From Saprospiraceae bacterium (GTDB taxonomy: Bacteria; Bacteroidota; Bacteroidia; Chitinophagales; Saprospiraceae), in assembly GCA_016710115.1 (NCBI GenBank), contig JADJLN010000004.1, forward strand, positions 62,001 to 126,000: DNA of 64,000 nt, in the 5' to 3' direction. A program made the translations under genes and the position numbers. The stretch's first letter is position 1. Every line of letters starts with the position of its first letter. A model generated the notes under the pieces. That model was given only the letters and a program-made list of their open reading frames with translations, did not search any database and had not been told where the DNA came from. Positions 45,189 to 56,400 of this stretch are shown here, piece after piece.

Positions 45189-45412
45189 GAAGGTCGGGGA
45201 TCGCTGCAGTTCAGCCTGGAACACTACGGTTCCTTCGGGGGCCGGATTAGAGAACGCAAGATAAGCCCTTCTTGTTTCTCAAACCACGGTAATCTGAGCC
45301 ATTCCAGGTATGCACTCCATTGGCAGTACGGAACTATCGATGATAATTCTTCCAGGAGAGAAAGAGGGCGAGCCTGTTTCTTCTCCTGGATGATATGAAT
45401 TGGGAAGCCGGA

Positions 45413-46440
45413 TTAACGGACCGAAATGTCAGCCAGCGTAGCCGCTTGTTTCACTGAACCGAAAAGCTCTTTTCTGGCAGGATCAGCTTGCAGTTCATGA
45501 TGCTCTTCCATGTATGTCAATAGTGAATTGAAGGACATGTTGCCTATATGTGGTGAATCTCTCAGTAACAGGCCAAATCCGGCTACGATGGCCGTCCATT
45601 TGAAATCGAGTGATAGTTCTTGGTCAGTACCGACCTCATTCAGAATCGTGTGTGTCAAAAGCTTGCTGGTCATTCGGTCAGGGGCTTTGTAGCGAAACTT
45701 CACGATGGCGAGCTCCTGATTGATGGACCGAAGGGATGGTCTCTTCAGCTGGTACCGCAGCTTGTTCGAATCGACCAGAGCAGAATCCTTCTTCACATGT
45801 GCAGGTACAATTTCATAAAGAGCGGTTACCGAATGCCCGGTACCCATATCACCAGCATCTTTTTTATCATCATCAAAATCTTCCTGCTCCAACATTCTGT
45901 TTTCATAGCCTATGAGACGATACCCGGCAACCCCTGGTGGGATTGAATTCAATTTGCAACTTGACATCTTTTGCTACTGTATACAGGGAGCTGCCAAATT
46001 CCTGGACAAAAACGTGTTTTGCTTCATCCAGGTGATCGATAAAGAAATGATTCCCATTTCCGGCATCGGCGAGCTGCAGCATTTTATCGTCTTTATAATT
46101 ACCGGCACCAAAGCCGAGGACACTCAGGACGACACCACTTTCACGTTCCGTTTCAATCAACCGGACCATATCCGCATCACTATTCATGCCGACGTTGAAG
46201 TCACCATCAGTGGCAAGGATGATGCGATTGTTGCCCTGTTCAATAAACCCGTCACGGGCCGACAGGCAGGCCAATGTTAAACCGGCTCCTCTGGCAGTCA
46301 ACCCACTTCCTTACAATCTCTCTTTCGCATCCTGGAGGATCTCCTTCTGATCGCCAGAATTGAGTTTCAGAACCAGGTTGGCCGATCCGGCATAAACGAC
46401 CATGGCGACCTTCTCCATCGGGCGAAGCTGCCTGACCAGG
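45413..46440 (-). pseudogene. Truncated VWA/YfbK-type (DUF3520) protein gene with stop and frameshift
   Basis: A von Willebrand factor A protein of the YfbK type, of which only the C-terminal part remains. The readable part begins near 46440 with LLVRQLRPMEKVAMVVYAG, then an in-frame TAA (46311-46313) separates KERL from GSGLTARGAGLTLA. A one-base frameshift near 45950 joins VKLQIEFNP to GVAGYRLIGYENRMLE and the DUF3520 end ISVR at 45413. The N-terminus with the metal-binding MIDAS motif and any signal or membrane segment is missing; upstream sequence belongs to the T9SS gene at 46459. The nonsense codon, frameshift and lost 5' part together support real decay, not only sequence error. Confidence 0.75.
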
Positions 46441-46458
46441 AGGGGGAATGCGATCTAG

Positions 46459-48372
46459 TTAGTCAACCACTAATTGAACTTTCCCCCAATGCCTGCTTTG
46501 GGAATATAATTCAAGAAAATATATGCCACTTTCCAGGCTGGATATGTCCAGAGGGGCAGAGAGCTGAGGTGCAAGAGCCTTGTTGTAGATAATTCGCCCA
46601 ATACTATTACTGATGCGCAGCATCAAGCCTTCAGGTGAAGGAGTAGACATATCAAAGTAAATGTGCTCATTGGCCGGATTGGGCCAGATATGAAAACCGG
46701 AACTGACTGCTGTGTGAGGATTATTAGACCCGGAAGTGCCACAATTGTATAGCGTCTGAATTACTTCATAACAAGTGCTATTAGATGCATCACCGTAGGC
46801 ATAGATATAGAAGAAGACCGGATCATTAAAGGATGGATCTTTTTCATATCGGTTCCCCAGCTTTAAAGGTTCTACACCTACCTGGTAGTAAATCAAATAC
46901 TGATTAGTATCAAAGCCACAAACATTTGTCAATAATTCTACGGCACAATCCGAACTATCGATTTGAAAACACTCCTCGTGAAACCAGTTGGCAAAATAGC
47001 CGGTATGAAACGGGAAAGACTGAGCGGTGTCACCCAGGCATTGGGTAGGAGAAAGGGTGCAAATAACCTCATCAGTGGTATCCAGAGCAAAAGATACCGG
47101 AATGTCAAAATGAAGTGTACCTACTGAAACCTGACCTGAATCAGGTATAAATTGAACTTTACAATCCGGGCATCCAGTAGACAGATTTTTTACAATCTGA
47201 TATTTATTACCTGGATCGGGAGCGTAGTCCGGATAAAAGAGTTGAACATTGAGATGGATATCCGGATCTGTTGTCAGGTCAACTGGTACTTGCCCTTCTA
47301 ACCAAATGTCATTGCACTGGGATCTGCGCAATTTCCCTTGCATCGGTCCAGTAAACGACAGGCAAGTGCTTTCAAGAGCATCGATAAGCATTCGCCATCG
47401 GTATAGACCTGTTTGACTGACTTGCGTGCCCCAACCGTCCGAAGAGCCGATGAAAGTTGGTTGGCCGAAAGCGTAATCCGGATAGTTATGCTCAACATAC
47501 CAGGATTCTCCACCATCAGTGGTTACAACAGTACCTTCGTTATGACCTACAATATAGGCATTGTACAAATCTGGAATAGCTGTAGCGCCCCATACATAGA
47601 TGTTTTCAGCAGGAGGATTGCCCGACCAGACGATAGTCTGCCAGGTAGCACCCCCATCAGTGGTGCGGTAAAGCTGATTGTAATAGTGGTCCTTGAAAGC
47701 CAGTCCATGCAGACTGTCCGTAAAAGCCATGGCAAGGCCGTAGGATGTAGCGATGAGTGATGTTTGGAAAGTAGACCAATTTACGCCCCCATCTTCACTT
47801 CGCCAAAGTTCACCATTGCTGGTGTAAAACCAGATATGTTGTTCACCATAAGAAGTGATTCCCAACAATGAGCCCGTTATGGCCAGTGATTTGGTAGTCC
47901 AGGATTGCCCTGCATCAATGGTATGATGAATAAATACGCTGTCGGAAATATCCCAGCTGATGAGAATCCCATTGTTAAAATCCTTAAATTGCTGGAATTG
48001 AATGATTTGATTATCGTGGAGACCTTCGGGTTTTGCTGGTTGCCAGGATTGGCCACCATCCTGTGTGCGATAGACATAGCGAATGCCGGAGCTATAATGG
48101 TTGAATGAAGCCCAGGCTTTTACAGAATCAATACCTGAAATATAATTGCCAAGCAGAAATCCAGTGGCATTGGGTATGTTGGTTCCTGTCCATGAATGGC
48201 CGTTATCCAGCGTTTTGAATATTTGTATTGGAGCACTTGCAAATACCCATAGAATATTGGAATCAACCGCGGAGATAACAGAAGGTTTGAACGGCGTGTC
48301 TACTTTTTCCCATTGTGCCGACAGGGATATGATAAGTACAAAGGAGGCAATAGATGTAAGACAAAATCTCAT
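46459..48372 (-). CDS. Secreted Ycf48-like/BNR repeat protein with T9SS type A sorting domain
   Basis: A surface or secreted protein of 637 residues. A signal peptide (MRFCLTSIASFVLIISLSAQ) is followed by beta-propeller repeats carrying six (T/S)xDGGxSW-type motifs (for example RTQDGGQSW, RTTDGGATW, TTDGGESW), as in Ycf48 and sialidase-type propellers. A Cys-rich middle part (380-540) follows. The last 80 residues are a type A T9SS sorting domain, with FHIWPNPANEHIYFDMS, ISNSIGRIIYN and ISSLESGIYFLEL, ending VQLVVD, so the protein is moved across the outer membrane by T9SS. Ligand unknown. The ORF is intact. Confidence 0.9.
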   Translation of the reverse strand: MRFCLTSIASFVLIISLSAQWEKVDTPFKPSVISAVDSNILWVFASAPIQIFKTLDNGHSWTGTNIPNATGFLLGNYISGIDSVKAWASFNHYSSGIRYVYRTQDGGQSWQPAKPEGLHDNQIIQFQQFKDFNNGILISWDISDSVFIHHTIDAGQSWTTKSLAITGSLLGITSYGEQHIWFYTSNGELWRSEDGGVNWSTFQTSLIATSYGLAMAFTDSLHGLAFKDHYYNQLYRTTDGGATWQTIVWSGNPPAENIYVWGATAIPDLYNAYIVGHNEGTVVTTDGGESWYVEHNYPDYAFGQPTFIGSSDGWGTQVSQTGLYRWRMLIDALESTCLSFTGPMQGKLRRSQCNDIWLEGQVPVDLTTDPDIHLNVQLFYPDYAPDPGNKYQIVKNLSTGCPDCKVQFIPDSGQVSVGTLHFDIPVSFALDTTDEVICTLSPTQCLGDTAQSFPFHTGYFANWFHEECFQIDSSDCAVELLTNVCGFDTNQYLIYYQVGVEPLKLGNRYEKDPSFNDPVFFYIYAYGDASNSTCYEVIQTLYNCGTSGSNNPHTAVSSGFHIWPNPANEHIYFDMSTPSPEGLMLRISNSIGRIIYNKALAPQLSAPLDISSLESGIYFLELYSQSRHWGKVQLVVD

Positions 48373-48545
48373 GGCAACTGACGATAATATATAAGATATG
48401 AACTTACAAAGTTAAGCGCCTCCCAAAGTTACAGGTTTCGGCGAACCGATGCCATGCCTTAGTGATCCAGTTCTTATTGCGCTTTTGCATTGAATCTGCT
48501 CATTTCTGGATTTAGAATTAATTAGGACGTCTTTGTCCTCACGTC

Positions 48546-48953
48546 TCAGAATGTAATTTCCAATCCTCTAATGAGTGCATAACTCTTAGGAAAGAAGTTA
48601 GTGATTTTATCTAATTGAACCCGTTGTGCGGTTAAACATAAAACAATAAAGTCATGCATAGAATTCAGAAATTTAGACAGTTTAGCTCCCATCTTTCGGT
48701 CTCTGGATTTCATGTGCAAAGGACGATGATGTATCAGGTGGTATCCTTGACAAGGCATGCTGGAATCTAGTTCATAATAAATGCACTGTTCAGGCGTCAT
48801 TCCTCTGCCAGTCAAATATGCTGTAACAATGGATCCAACTACTTGCATTTCGAGTAGCTGTATCGTAAAGTGTGTAGAATTGCATACTCGAACCTGTGAC
48901 TTTCCTTCCCCGATGATTTTGGGCGGAAGGTCTAGGAAAGTGAGCTCATTCAT
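48546..48953 (-). CDS. Hypothetical protein, 135 residues, doubtful
   Basis: I do not recognise this frame. It has no signal peptide, no membrane helix and no motif. The composition is fairly protein-like (LTFLDLPPKIIGEGKSQVRV, ITNFFPKSYALIRGLEITF) and it lies on the strand of the tRNA locus upstream, separated from the degenerate tRNA by its terminator. It may be a small accessory gene or a remnant. Base composition is more A/T-rich than the neighbours, which would fit a foreign or decaying piece. Confidence 0.35.
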   Translation of the reverse strand: MNELTFLDLPPKIIGEGKSQVRVCNSTHFTIQLLEMQVVGSIVTAYLTGRGMTPEQCIYYELDSSMPCQGYHLIHHRPLHMKSRDRKMGAKLSKFLNSMHDFIVLCLTAQRVQLDKITNFFPKSYALIRGLEITF

Positions 48954-48960
48954 TGATAAG

Positions 48961-48986
48961 AAAAGGCCACCCCGTTTGAGGTGGCC
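48961..48986 (-). terminator. Intrinsic terminator behind the degenerate tRNA copy
   Basis: On the minus strand a 7-bp GGCCACC/GGTGGCC stem (48980-48986 with 48965-48971) with an eight-base loop is followed by UUUU. Its organisation repeats that of the terminator behind the intact tRNA, with a different stem sequence. Confidence 0.75.
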
Positions 48987-48989
48987 TCT

Positions 48990-49100
<111 letters not shown>

Positions 49101-49119
49101 GATGAATTCTTGGCAGTGG

Positions 49120-49392
49120 TTAAGGAAGTGGAAAAGGGTTGGACCTGTAATTTTGGATAAGCGGAATGTAAGCGGATCTTTTCTTCTGCTTTTTCAGATC
49201 AGATTCGAAAGTAGTTGCTTCCTGGAAATTGTCGAATTGTTGGGTATAAACCAGGAGCCAGGGCTTGCCGGATCTGGTGGATTTGGAGTAACCGAAATTG
49301 TGTCTGTTAAGTCGATCCGCAAGACTATTTGTAGCACCGATGTAGTAACGGTCCTTGGAAGGGGAATAGAGTATGTACGTAAATGCAGGCAT
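49120..49392 (-). CDS. Small GIY-YIG domain nuclease
   Basis: About 90 residues from the ATG at 49392, giving MPAFTYILYSPSKDRYYIGA; the frame is open further upstream, but that part covers the tRNA and terminator. TYILYS and YYIGAT are the GIY and YIG elements, with the conserved Arg in DRLNRHN and Glu in QEATTFESDLKKQKK. It consists of the nuclease domain alone, like the UPF0213/GIY-YIG single-domain proteins of Bacteroidota. It sits exactly between the terminator of the intact tRNA-Ala (49397-49424) and the degenerate tRNA copy (48991-49100), on the same strand. This suggests a link with tRNA copies, perhaps as a small homing-type element; the role is not proven. Confidence 0.88.
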   Translation of the reverse strand: MPAFTYILYSPSKDRYYIGATNSLADRLNRHNFGYSKSTRSGKPWLLVYTQQFDNFQEATTFESDLKKQKKRSAYIPLIQNYRSNPFPLP

Positions 49393-49396
49393 GCAT

Positions 49397-49424
49397 AAAA
49401 AGGCCCCTCCAAAATGAAGGGGCC
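49397..49424 (-). terminator. Intrinsic terminator of the tRNA-Ala unit
   Basis: On the minus strand an eight-base GGCCCCTT/GAGGGGCC-type stem with a short loop is followed by five U. It lies 10 bp after the CCA end of tRNA-Ala and 5 bp before the GIY-YIG start codon. Confidence 0.8.
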
Positions 49425-49433
49425 AATATGGTG

Positions 49434-49993
<560 letters not shown>

Positions 49994-50004
49994 ATTAGGG
50001 GCAG

Positions 50005-50012
50005 CAAATATA
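50005..50012 (-). promoter_or_regulatory. -7 promoter element of the tRNA array unit
   Basis: On the minus strand TATATTTG (50012 to 50005) fits TAnnTTTG. It lies 11 bp before the first array unit, so the predicted transcript runs through all degenerate units, tRNA-Ala and the terminator at 49397-49424. No clear -33 TTTG was seen. Confidence 0.6.
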
Positions 50013-50042
50013 CTGACTTTTGAAAATTGGTGCTAAAAAATA

Positions 50043-52507
50043 TCATACTGGATCTACATCCGGCTGCACAATGAGGCCAGACATTCCCTTCGCAGAACGC
50101 AATGCTGCACCAATCTGCAGGATGACTTCCTTCGCGTGCTTCAGCCGGGCAGCTTCTGTGCCGAGTTTCACCTGGACAGTACGGAGATAATAATTATTGA
50201 TCCGGGGCACACTCGGTGTAGCCGGACCTTGAACCGCATCACCCAAAAACGGAGTCAATTTATTTACCATGTACAAGGCCGCCCACTCGACCTTCTCCGG
50301 TCGGCGATGTTTCAGTGTGATCCGGATGACTCTGCCATAGGGTGGATAATGGAACGCTTTCCGCTCCTGCAATTCCCGGACGTAAAACCCGTCCAGGTTC
50401 AGATGCAGCACATCCTGAAGGATGGCATTCGCCGGTTCGTACGTCTGGATCAATACCAGGCTTTGACCCGCCCTGCGTCCAGCTCGACCGGCTACCTGGA
50501 CCATCATCTGGAACCCTCTTTCTGAACTTCTGAAGTCCGGGTAGGCAATCAGATGATCAGCCTGAAGGATACCCACCAACCCGAGATGGTCAAAATCCAG
50601 GCCCTTGGTAATCATCTGTGTCCCCACCAGAATGTCCAGGCGTTTTTCTGCGAAATCATCCAGGATCTGAAGGAGGGATTGTTTGCTTCGTGTTGTATCC
50701 AGATCGAGACGACCGATCCGGGCTTCCGGGAAAAAGATCTTCAGATCGTCTTCTATTCGCTGTGTGCCAAACCCCTTTAACGTAAGTTGCCGGTTGCCGC
50801 ATTGGGGACAATGTGTCGGAATGGCCGTCTGGTAGCCACAATAATGACAGTGCATCTTGTGACTTGGCTTGTGGTAGGTGAGGGTCACATCACAATGCAC
50901 ACAAGGCTGCACCCATTGGCAGGTGCCACATTCCAGGTTGGGCGCATATCCTCTTCTGTTCTGAAACAGAAGTACCTGTTTACCCCCTTCAATCGTTTCT
51001 TTGATCCGCTGAATCAAACTTTGGGAAAAACGGTGCCTGATTGCCCTTGATGGTTTCCTGTTTCAGGTTGATCAACTGGACCACGGGCAACTCCGCCTCG
51101 CCAAATCGTTCCGTCAGCTGAACGTAGCCATATTTGTCAGTCCGGGCATTGTAGTAGCTTCCAGAGAAGGAGTTGCCGATCCGAGAATGGTTTTTGCCCG
51201 AATAAATGAGCCAGCATGATCGCCATATCCCGGCCATTGTAACGTGGCGCCGGGTCCTGTTGCTTGTAAGATCCATCATGCTCTTCATCGACAATGATCA
51301 GACCCAGATTGAAAAAGGGAAGAAACAACCCCGATCTCGGCCCCAGGACGATGATATCCGGTTTGGTCATCACAGCCCGCCAGATCTCTACGCGTTCCTG
51401 CTGGTTTAACCGCGAATGATAAGTCAGCACATTGCGCCCGGTCAGTTGCTCGACACGTGAAACAAGTTGTGTTGTCAGTGCAATTTCAGGGAGGAGATAT
51501 AACACCTGATGTCCGTTTGCCAACATCTGTTCGATCACCTTGGCATAAAGGAGTGTTTTGCCACTTCCAGTGACCCCCTGCAGAAGCACCGTTTCCTTCT
51601 CCCGAAACAGGGATTGAATGCGGTCTAGTGCGTTTTGTTGATGTTCGGATAAGGTCCAGCTGGCGGCATCTTCTCCAGGCCCCGTTCCCAGTCTGGATAC
51701 CTCCTGTTGGTACGTCTCGACGATCTCCTTCTTCACCAGGGATCGCAGAATGCCTTCCTGGATCTGCGCGCGCTCCATCCATTCTGCCTTGGAGATCCAG
51801 TGCTTCTCTTTTTCCAATTGGAGAAATGCCATCAGGGCTTCCAATTGCCGGGGTGACCGGTTGAGTTCGTCCATCACTTCAGGCAAACCATGTTCACGTT
51901 GCTCAAGGAATCGTGGATGGAGACGAATAGCCGTTACAGTCCTCGGTTTGAAGCGCTCCTGCAGCTCTTCACGAAAGGTAATGACCCCGTCCTGCACCAG
52001 GGAAAGGAGGAGGGGGTAGACTGTCTGCCGGCCCAATATTTTTTTTGCATCCTCACTGGAGATCTCATGCCGGATAGTCAATGCCTCTGCAATGAGATAG
52101 GACTCGTCATCCAGAGATGGAAGTGCTTCTTCCAGACGAGGCCCGGGAACGATTCGTGTTTCACTCGACAACTTCAAATGGCTCGGCAACGCAGCAATCA
52201 TCACCTCTCCCAATGAGCAGCAATAATAAGAGGCGATCCACTGCCAGAAGGCAAATTGCTGTCTGAATGACCGGTGTCTTGTCCAGCACATCGAGGATGG
52301 GTTTGATCTTGTCCTTGTCCTGAGGAGCGTCTTGAAAACCGATGATCAATCCCGAATAGTGGCGGGAACGACCGAACTGACCTCCACGCGCAGGCCAAAA
52401 CCGACCTTCGTTCGGAGTGGCCCTGGCACAGCAAACGTATATGGCTTTTCTATTGCCAGGGGCAGTAAAACAGCAACATAAAGCTCCCGCGGATCTGTGG
52501 TGGACAA
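50043..52507 (-). CDS. priA: Primosomal protein N' (replication restart helicase PriA), about five frameshifts
   Basis: Zn-dependent superfamily 2 helicase that reloads the replisome at broken forks. About 820 residues are rebuilt from several frames. N-terminal DNA-binding part: LYVAVLLPLAIEKPYTFAVP, then QFGRSRHYSGLIIGFQ after a break near 52380 and QQFAFWQWIASYYCCSLGEV after one near 52262. The helicase core has Walker A GVTGSGKT and DEEHD. Further breaks near 51195 and 51158 enclose TILGSATPSLE, and one in CCC near 51045 leads to SLIQRIKETIEGGKQVLLFQNRRGYA. Eight zinc-binding Cys (CGTC, CVHC, CHYC, CPQC) and the C-terminal helicase motifs are complete. The start is uncertain (TTG at 52507). 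All domains are present, so it is most likely functional in the cell. Confidence 0.85.
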
Positions 52508-52540
52508 TCGATAGTGGAATTAGATGTACAGATTAAAAAA

Positions 52541-53442
52541 TCAAAAATAAAGCTCCTGAGCGACCCGGAAGGTATTTGCATGCGCTTCGATCAAATCCGT
52601 CAGTTTTTCAGAATAGCCACCACCCATGCTTACTGCTACAGGAACCTGGTTGGCTCTGCAAATATTGAAGACCAACCGGTCGCGGTCTTTGCAGCCTTGC
52701 CGGCTTAGACCCAAGCGTCCAAGTCGGTCGCTTGAAAGCACATCTACCCCCGCCAGATAGAAGACAAGATCCGGTTTGACCTCATCCAATAATGCCTTCA
52801 GATGGTGATCCAGCAAACGGAGATAAGGACCATCCGTCAGCCCATCGGGAAGCCCGACATCCAGATCGGATCGTTCTTTCCGCAAGGGATAGTTTTTCTC
52901 GCCATGCATGCTGAAGGTAAACACGCGAGACTCATTCATGAAAATTCGGGCAGTACCGTTTCCCTGGTGGACATCCAGGTCAATGATCAGGATTTGCTCG
53001 GCTTCCTGTTCAGCAAGCAGGATATTTGCAGCAATGGCAAAATCGTTAAACACACAAAAGCCTTCCCCATGGTCGGCAAAAGCGTGGTGCGTTCCACCGG
53101 CTGTATTCAGTGCGACTCCGAATTTTTTCGCAAACCGGGCACATTCCAGCGTTCCCATAGCAATATGGCGACCACGTGTGACCAGCGCCGGCGTCATCGG
53201 AAATCCAATCTTCCGGATGGCCTTGGCAGACAGGGTTTGGGTTTCCAGTTCATGCCAGTAGCCTTCTGTATGGGTGAGCAATAATCGGTCGACATCCAGA
53301 AGGGAGGGCTGAAAAAAATTTTCTCCCGAAGAGTTCCTTCATAGATCAACTGTTCCGGCAACAGGTCGTACTTGACCATAGGAAACCGATGACCTTCCGG
53401 TAGGGCATACCGATATACGGGTGACCACGCAACTTGCAACAT
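52541..53442 (-). CDS. Histone deacetylase-family (acetylpolyamine/acuC-like) hydrolase, one frameshift
   Basis: Zn-dependent deacetylase of the HDAC/AcuC/AphA superfamily, about 300 residues from the ATG at 53442. MLQVAWSPVYRYALPEGHRF and LLPEQLIYEG form the N-terminal part. A break near 53315 in a GAAAATTTTTTT stretch leads to QPSLLDVDRLLLTHTEGYW. The active site shows GGTHHAFADHGEGFCVFNDF with the two catalytic His and IIDLDVHQGNGTARIF with Asp/His zinc ligands; the third ligand is in YLAGVDVLSSDRLG. The natural substrate in bacteria is usually a small acetylated molecule, not histones. It lies 11 bp after the T9SS gene stop and 33 bp before priA, possibly in the same transcript. Confidence 0.87.
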
Positions 53443-53452
53443 GATTATCGCA

Positions 53453-56400
53453 TCAACAAGACCTCGCCCCGTAGGTTCTGACTGTTTTTGCCGGGAGATG
53501 CTGGAGTCGAAGGGTATAGACATAGACACCGGGATCCAGATCTGACCACGACTGCGACCATCCCATCCGCCTCCATTCTGCCGCGCAAAATGGACCGGTT
53601 TGCCACAATGCATTCCTCAACGATCATAAACAGCCATCGATTCGATGCGAATATCTGTGGCATTTCCTTCCGGAAGGAAGCGATCGTTGATCCCGTCGAA
53701 ATTCGGACTGAATGCAGTAGGAATATACAATTGCAGATCCTCTCCAAGCACGTCAATCGTGACCATGGCGATGTCTTCGCATCCCTGATCATCAACTACA
53801 GTTACAGTATAAGTGGTGGTCAATGTCGGCTTGACAACTGGTTCCGGACAGGTCGTACAGGACATGGCAAAGGGCGGATCCCTATGCGTAACTCACGGCA
53901 TTGCCAAACACCTGCAGGTTGATCTGTACAGGTTGACCAGGTCCGATCAGCGTATCCGGTGAAGCGATAACAGATATGCCTCCAGTTCCCTGTTTAATCT
54001 GAATAGTAGTATCCATATCGCACCCGTTCGCATCCATCAGAGAGAAAAGAAAAGTACCGGCAGACGAAACAGTCAAGTCAGGTGTTGGCTTTGAAACAGT
54101 GGTCCACGTGATTCCATCAAGTGACCATTGCCACAAGGGAGTTCCACCGGATAGTTGGACAAGATCAAGGCTGCTCAGGTCGCACGGACTGTCTGTAACG
54201 ATCACTGCGACCTGCAACGGTTCGGGTTCGATCAGTGTAAACATATCTGTCTGACTACAACCAGTATTGCTGGTAATGGTCACAGTATAGTTCCCTGGTC
54301 CCAGGTTCGATTGGATCGGTCCATTTCCGGGAATACTCCACACATATTGGAAAGGTGGATAGTTGCTCATCACATTGGCTGTCAGTTCACCATCTGCCGC
54401 CCCAGAACAACTGATCATGGCACCTTGATAATCCGATGTCACCTGGAGGTTGACGGACAGGTCCTCCACCTCGATCACAGCCGATCCCTGCAGAACAACC
54501 GGACAGATATTGGCAACCGAATTAGCCTGGGTGATCGTATAGAGACCACTCGAAACCGGAACAAACTGGATCGGATTGCCAGGAGTCCACCCCGATATTG
54601 GGATCTCCTGTCCATTCGATCCGGTAATGATCAGGTCATAGATAGAATTGGTGCCATTCACCGACACGGTTGCATTCTGTCCGGGACAATACACCCCATC
54701 TCCTGACAGAGAAAGGATTTGGTCAGGATAGAAATTGAGATTTACATTGATCACACTATCACACCCCAAATAGGAGCCACCGACAATAATTTCTGCACCT
54801 GATGAATTGCTGAAGGTATACGGTTGATTGTTCACCCAGACAGTATCTGCCGAACAGATCGCCGGGCTGAGATCCAGTTGTGTATAACTCGTGAATGTCA
54901 GATCCACTGTTACCACACTGTCACATCCAAATTGACTGGCACCCGAAAGGAGGACCTGACCGGACGGATTTGAATCTGTAAATAAACTGTCGCCCACCTG
55001 GATCACGGATCCCGAACAAACAGTCTGCTGGATAAAATGGGAGGCCGGTTGGCGCAATGTGACTGCTATTTGGACCAACGTATCGCATCCGGTGGGGACA
55101 TTGCTCGGCAGTGTGAATGTGTCCGTCAGGTGATTGGCATGATACCAGTTGCCTTGAAGTAAGATGGAGTCTTCAGGACAGATCACAGGAGTGAAATGGA
55201 TGACTGGAGGTAACGGATGCTGAACGAATCCAGGAGTGAACAGGTCATTCGTACAATACTGATCGCTGACCGAAATCAAGGTAAAGTTCATCGGGCCCGC
55301 AAGCGTACTGCCGCAGATCGTGATGGTGTGATTGCCATTTGCAGCGGAATCGAATAAGGTGTCCAGGGAACCTGGTTGGCCCCAGGAATACTGGACTGTA
55401 AACGGCCCGATTCCTGTGGATGTCAGATCGACGGAAGTACATTTGGTGCCACAGAGTTCAGCTGGCAGTTGATAGGTAATCGAAGGTTTCGAATGAAAAT
55501 ATACCGGTATAGGACTGGCAAAATCATACAGGGGGTCGGTGAGGTCAAGTCCCGCCGGAGATCGGTTTGGAAATGCCTGTTGTCAGGTAGAGAACCTGAT
55601 CCAAAGGCCACCTGTTCTGCCGTGAAAAGGCAGGCGTATTGCTACTGGCCTAGCACAGAGCCATAAGGGTCAAGCGGGTTTGTATGCAGGAGATACAGCA
55701 GGGTATCGCCCGCTTCCAGGACAGGAAGTTCACTGAAGGTGACTGAGGTCAATTCTCCGGGGCATAGATGGAGGGTATCCGGTTGGATTTTACCGGGCGA
55801 TGTAACACAATCACAGTTGCGTACACCGGAGATCGTGTCTGCCGGGCATGGGCCGGCATCGTTGATCACAATCGTATAAGGAGTCAGGCTTTTTACCGGG
55901 TCACTGGTCCAGACTGATCCATTCCATGTGCCATTGCTTCCAGTCAGTGAATAGGTTCCGGGAATGCCACCTTTCAGACTGAGGGTCACCTCATAGAGTG
56001 TGTCGCCAGGCAGACAGGTAATATCAAATTCATCAATCGATGGGGGAGGAGTGACATGCAGGAGTTGCGATGTGCCATTTGTCGATACCGTACAGCCATA
56101 TGCATCGGTAATGTTCTGAATGACATAGGTGGTGGTGTCCGTGGGTGTCAATGCAAACTGGCCGCTGGAAGGAATAGTTCCGAAAGCAGCCTGTCCATTC
56201 GCCGTGTAGGTCAGGTTCCAGGGTGCATACCCGGTCAGTTGAAAATTCAGATGCCCTGTATCACCGGGACAAAGGGCTGTCTGGTCAAGGTTGTATATGC
56301 CTTGCGGATCATTGACTTCAACGGTAGCGGTTCCCGACAACTGACCTTCACACCCGTGATCGTCTACCAGGATGCTCAATCCATAGGTCGTTGTCACAGA

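Noticed and set aside
50043..52507. Programmed frameshifting as the reason for the broken priA
   Set aside because: About five shifts in both directions without slippery sites or stimulatory structures do not fit programmed frameshifting.
53453..53900. TGA read as tryptophan
   Set aside because: TGA stands at a DRWG tryptophan only once, in a region full of base errors; TGA is used as a normal stop in lysS frames, rpmJ and other genes here.
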